Origin: Micropterus salmoides
Taxonomy: Eukaryota > Chordata > Actinopteri > Centrarchiformes > Centrarchidae
DNA: 64,000 bases
Assembly: GCF_014851395.1 (NCBI RefSeq)
Contig: NW_024040041.1
Coordinates: forward strand, 15,241,742-15,305,741
Reading direction: 5' to 3'
The position numbers were made by a program, and so were the translations under genes. Below, piece by piece: positions 52,922 through 58,752 of this stretch. The notes beneath the pieces are model-generated. The model searched no databases, was not told where the DNA came from, and saw only the letters and a list, made by a program, of their open reading frames with translations. The number at the start of each line of letters is the position of its first letter. Position 1 is the first letter of the stretch.

Positions 52922-55900
52922 ATCAATGTTTTGCTCTAAGCCTCTGAACTTGATATAATAGCATATAAGCTAACACAAAGGTCATTTACAAGTTTATTAA
53001 AGTGAGCTCTGGGAAATAATGACCAAATATTTGATCGAGTGAGACATTAGACATTCTTGTGACCCCACCAAAAGAAGAATATATAAAATGTATAACCAGT
53101 AGGCTGTGGGCTGCTTTAGAACATGTAGAATATGTCCGTGAAACATGCAGTGGGACTGTACAGCCTGAATCAACTGCAATGACATATGTTTTGGTCTGTC
53201 TGTGCTAAAGTTAAGGCTAGGTTAACATCTGTCTTGGGAAAACATACACTAAAGAAAACACCAGTGAAATTGACCCTTCTAAGCCACGCCCCCCTTAGTT
53301 ACTGTTGCTAAGTCCAATAAACTGTAGGACCTGTCTTACGTTTATCAAAGCTGTGCCACTGTCTATAACTGCACTCCTTGGAGAAATACTGTCTAATTTC
53401 TGGAAAAAAGCAATTTCAGAAAGAAGCAGACAGTTTGCATTGTGCATTTGAAGGTTGTATTCAGGCAGTCAAACTGAGGAAAAAAAAAAAAAAGACAGAA
53501 GCAAAAGCCTACCAATCACAGAGTAAAAGTAAACCACCGCATCACCTGACTAATGAGAAAGAGGACAACGATATTAAGGCTCAACACTGTTCCTGTCCAG
53601 CTGGGTAGGTCTCTATTGCCTATTACAATCATTAAAAAGCAGAACAGTAGGGTTATACAACGTTACATTCAGTAATAATTTAGCTAGCGCAAGCTAACTA
53701 ACATCACATTTTTCTGGATGTGTTTTAGGTTTTGGAGAGGGAATAAATCGTACTTCTCCTTTCAACCTCTCTGGGTAGCGAATGTAACTATGATATGTGA
53801 CCCAGGAGCAACGTTTGACCATATCTTGGAAAAATACAGCAACAAAAGTCACACGTTTCCGCTTCTGGCCCGTGGGACCTTATTTTGGAAAATACGGTAG
53901 TCAATGAACCGCTCAATGAACTACATCTCTCGTCTCGCACAATATAAGTCACCAACATGTTAACCCGGTAACACTAGCGTTGATTGCTGTATTTGCTTCA
54001 ACAGTTTTACATCAAACTGTGACTTTCTTGACTTTTAAATGTATATTCAAACGGGATAAAAAAAATTTATTGTCTCTTTCCATTGACATTGATATTTTTT
54101 CCGAAGTAAGGTCACCTGGTGGTCCACCGGAAGGGGAGGGACTCTCTATACCAGTCAATGGAACGCAGCCAAGAAAGTGTCATACCTCAGTTAGAGCGAG
54201 ACCTATACTGCGCTGTGAATGGCCAGCTGCATATTCGGGGCGTGGCTTAGCGAAGGGTCAATTTATTAGCCCTGCTTGTTAAATTAAGGTGCATTCATTT
54301 GCATCCAGGCACTGCACACATTGTTTGTGTCTTAAATACTCACTCTCAACAGCTATTAATTTCATAAAAAAAGAACATCTGGAGCAAACTTTGCCCTAAA
54401 CTCATCATTAAATGTTCAGCCAACATGGCTATTAAAAAAATAGAGGCCAGTGCACTAAAAAGTGCTGTGCACTGCTGTTGGAAATAAAAACAACAGCAGG
54501 GCTGACATGATTTTGCTTTAAGTCATCTCAATAAGTAAATGCATATCTGCCACTCTATTTAGCTGCTCAGTGCAGAGTAAATAATGTATAACAAATGCTT
54601 TGGTCTCTCCCTCTCTGTCTCTACCATCCTACTGTCCAGACTCCTTCCATTTTCTTTATTCACTCCTTATTGTTTTCTCTCTCCACTCGCATCCTACTTT
54701 GGAAGCCCTTTCCCCTGATTTTTAATTATGTTGGTGTGTGCTCATTTGTTCATTATTTCCTACAGTTCTTCCTTCCTACCTTCCCTCCTCCCTTCCTTCT
54801 TCTGTGCAATCTTTCCATTCCTCCTCACTGTCGCAGATCAGTCTTCGTCTTTGATTCTTCATTTGGCCCTTTCCAACCTCTAGAACCCATCTTCCCTTTC
54901 CCACTTTGCACTCACTTTCTCATAGCCTCCCTGTCTTTCGCCCACCTGTCTCCTCTGTCCTCCATCTTTCCTTCTTCCTGCATGTAAGCTGGCATTGCTG
55001 CTGTGTACCTAATGTACTGCAGACCCGTTTTTTTACCATTAAACTTTTATTGCTCCCCTCCCCAGCAGCTGCAAGAATAACTTGGGCTGAACAGGCCCTT
55101 TTAAATATAGAGCAGCACCGGGAAGGAGGGACACAGAGTGAGAGGGGAAGAGAGGAAGGAAGGGAAGAAAGAAGGATAATAAAGAAAGAAAAAAGAAGGA
55201 ATAAAGAAAGAAAGATGGGGAATAAGAATAAGACGGACTGAGAGGGAGACGAGATGGGAAAAGAGACGACTACAATAACACTCAAAGACCCTCATCTACC
55301 TCTGGTCTCCTAGCAACCGTTGCCACTGACAGCAGGGAACTATTCAGTCCTGGGCATGAGTAATGACACTGTTCAAGAGCTGGTACCTATTTTATGGGCA
55401 GACGCACATGGTGCACAGGTGAAAATCGTTGGGCGCTTAAACACTTAAATTTTTGTATTTTATGAGAGAAAATAATGTTGGTTGGTTTGGTTGTGCAGGC
55501 TAAGATTTTAGAGAGAAAATACTATTGTGACAATTGAGAGACATGTTGGACAAACATTAAACTCAAGTTCAGCTGCATTTGACTATGTATTTCAGTTTCA
55601 GTTTCAGTTCCCCCCAGCTTTTGTGTGGCGGTTTTATCCACACAAAATGGCCACCAAATACGACAGTTAATGGAAATACTAATCCAACGAATTGTCTCAC
55701 CTAAACAGGGTCAACATGGCAAACAAAATAACTATAATTATTCTGGGTTATCATCCTCTTCACTTGAATAATGCTTTCTTTTCTCGCCTAACTGTACAGG
55801 CATGGAGATCTGCAACTCTCATCTGACTGACTAGTTACTAGCATGCCTTACGTTATGTCCAGCATGATCACGTTAAGTCAGCACTGCGTAGCACAGCATA

Positions 55901-58713
55901 CAGTCAAACGCATCTAATGTTGACTCAGGGAATGAATCAACTCCGCGCTGGTGATGTGACACCAGCGTACGCCGTGATAGTAATCAAGTGAACCTGCTCC
56001 TGCCACGCTGCAAGTCCAGACAGTTGCGACGAGTAGAAACTTAGCTGGTAGCGTTTTGCTATATAAACATCTAAAAACTGAAGCATAACCTTGCTCTGTT
56101 TGAGACTGTGAGCTGCACTTTATCAGAGGTGCTAAAGTTAACATTTTGGATTTATGCCTGATCACAACTGTTGTTGGTTAGTTTCGCTTTTCAAACTGTC
56201 TGAAGGGGATAATGCTACTACCACCGGAGCAATTACTTAATACACAGCCGTATAGGGCAGGACTTTTAAAAATTATTAGGAAGTGATGACGTTATTCTGT
56301 TAATATTACACCTTTTTTCCCAACATGTCAGACAACACAGATATGTAGGACAGACTATGAATTTGCAAGTCCAGGGATTTTTATCTTTATCATGCATATC
56401 AGGCATATTTAAAGGGACAATATATAGTTTTCAGTGGCCACCAGCAGTGCAGTTTTAAGATTGCAACCAGGTGTGTGCTCGTACACGGGCTTGAGCCATA
56501 GGCATAAACTCATGAGCTAGCTAGTAGCGAAGTTTGTGTTTAAGGAGTTGACAGTCCCCCGAGGGAACTTACCCTAACCTTAACCGTCACAGAAGTTTGT
56601 GTTTAAACCTAAGTCAGTAAATATATGCATGTCGACCGGCTAACCCTACAAATGTGCACAGGGTTAGCATCTTTTGAGCAGCAACGCAATAGCAAACTGC
56701 AGCATATCATACACACGCAAAATTTATGTCTTGCGATTGACGATTATGTCAAAGTATATACATGACGCCTGAGATGAGAACGGGTTGGTTTCTACCAAAG
56801 TCCTCATACACTACAAGTTTATAGACAGACAGGAAGACCAGTGGTACACAGGATAGTAATATGGGTCGCGTTAGCTGGTGAAGTAATGTGGAAAGCCATA
56901 ATTTTTCATATTATATATTGCACCAGATAATGTTAGCAACTGCTCGGCATTAGCCAGGGAGATAACGTGACTCTCTCTGTGACTCCAGCCTTTCTGATGT
57001 TGACTGTGTTTTGATTCTCATTTGGCCTAACAGACTTCAGCACATAAACCTTTATTGTTGTTTTGTATCCTTACGTGGAGTTTATGTTGGAATCTGTGCG
57101 TATTGACAAAAAGGTAGTAAAAAATTGATTTATTAATAAGTGATTACATTGAAAAACTACATATAGCCCCTTTGAAGAGTTTACTTCCCCATACAAAAGA
57201 CACAAAGCGGAGGGAAGACTAAATCATGCCTGCATGTGTGTGATGACTCAGCAGGGATGATATTAAATTAGAAAAGTTGATCTACAGGAGAAAACATATC
57301 TGAAAACAACACATGCCTGAGAACCTTACTGTATTATATTCTGTTATATTCTGAATTGTCACCTGAGTTTTGTGTTTCTGTTTTCATACATAAAAACATT
57401 TCCACCATAAATTGGTCAAGAAAATTTGCCAGAATGCAGGAAGTGTTTAATGCTCTGAATTTTTATATAATTTAGCAGTGAAGTCTCGTCACACTCCTAC
57501 TAGTTACCCAGTAGCTCATTCCTAAAATCCTTTCAACGATAATTGGTTCCTTCAATGTCTTTCCTTTCCGCTTCACAAGATGAATATCTTCCAATCCACA
57601 TGCTCTGTTTTCCTGCGCAGGCTAAAGTAGATCACTGAGTGCGTAAATGTGTTCCAAACCCTGTTCAGGAGTACATACATGGTAGAGAAGCTCAGTCCAT
57701 CCCTCCATGGTGATACACTGGAAGACGGTGAGGATAGCAAACAGGATGTTGTCAAACTGGGTGATGCCATAGTTTGGTCCAAGCCAGTACTTTCTACACA
57801 TGCTGCCAACTGGACACCCCCGTGACGAAGGTTCAGTCCCACATGGATAATCTGCTTTAATCTCACCTTTAAATGGATGAAAATAGGGAGGTGTTACAAA
57901 ACAAACAATATATTTGCATATATGAGCATTTTGTTTTGAAAGAATAGTGAGTGCTATCCACTGGCTCAAAATATGATTTAGCCCCTTACTTTCTTGAATA
58001 AAATATAGGGAGGAAATAATCTACAAAAAATAAAAGGTATAGGCGACATAAAGTAATATGGACAAAGTATAGTCAAAATAGGCTAACCTGCTTGAAGTAG
58101 ATATTTGAGATTCATCATAACTGCTAAATAGGCCAAAAAAATAGCAAATAATCAAACTTTTATCAAAATCACAATACATCTACTGCAATTTTCAAATCGC
58201 AAGAGGCGCTATATTTGTTAAAGGTAAAAAGTGTGTAAAAATCAATCAATTTAAAGTAAATACTGTCATGCTGCAGAGATGTCCTGGCCTACACATCATA
58301 TTCTGCAGACTTAAGGAAACATCTTTGTTTGGTACAGATCCCTGCAAACATTACACCCCAATCATTTTAATATGTTTTTCAATGAAAATGAGAATAATGA
58401 TGTTAAAATTTCAATATCACAAATCATATCACAATTGCAATATCAGTTAAAATGATCACAATTAGATATTTTTTCAAAATCATTCAGCCCTAATACAGGG
58501 AATACGGGGAAATGTATACAGATATTAGCAGTGAATGACACTCTCTGGTAACTGCCTTTCCCATCACAAAAACATGGAATGGAAGTACCACAAACAATTT
58601 AACACCACAAATGTTATTTTGTTGAACTAAATTGCTTTTCTAATTTTAGCACAGCAGCTATATAAAGGCTACCTCAACCTTAATCCTGACTACACAAGTG
58701 GCAAACACACACA

Positions 58714-58752
<39 letters not shown>

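Larger units (their letters stand above)
52882..57678 (-). other. cacna1a: intron 6
   Basis: A 4.8-kb intron holding a CA repeat at the acceptor and two inverted-repeat elements (53267-54264 and 56411-57173). It is pyrimidine-rich near 54600-54980 and purine-rich near 55110-55260 on the plus strand. Confidence 0.8.

Noticed and set aside
54595..55285. Long hydrophobic-looking frames in intron 6
   Set aside because: They are translations of CT-rich and GA-rich blocks, and exon 6 already joins exon 7 in frame.
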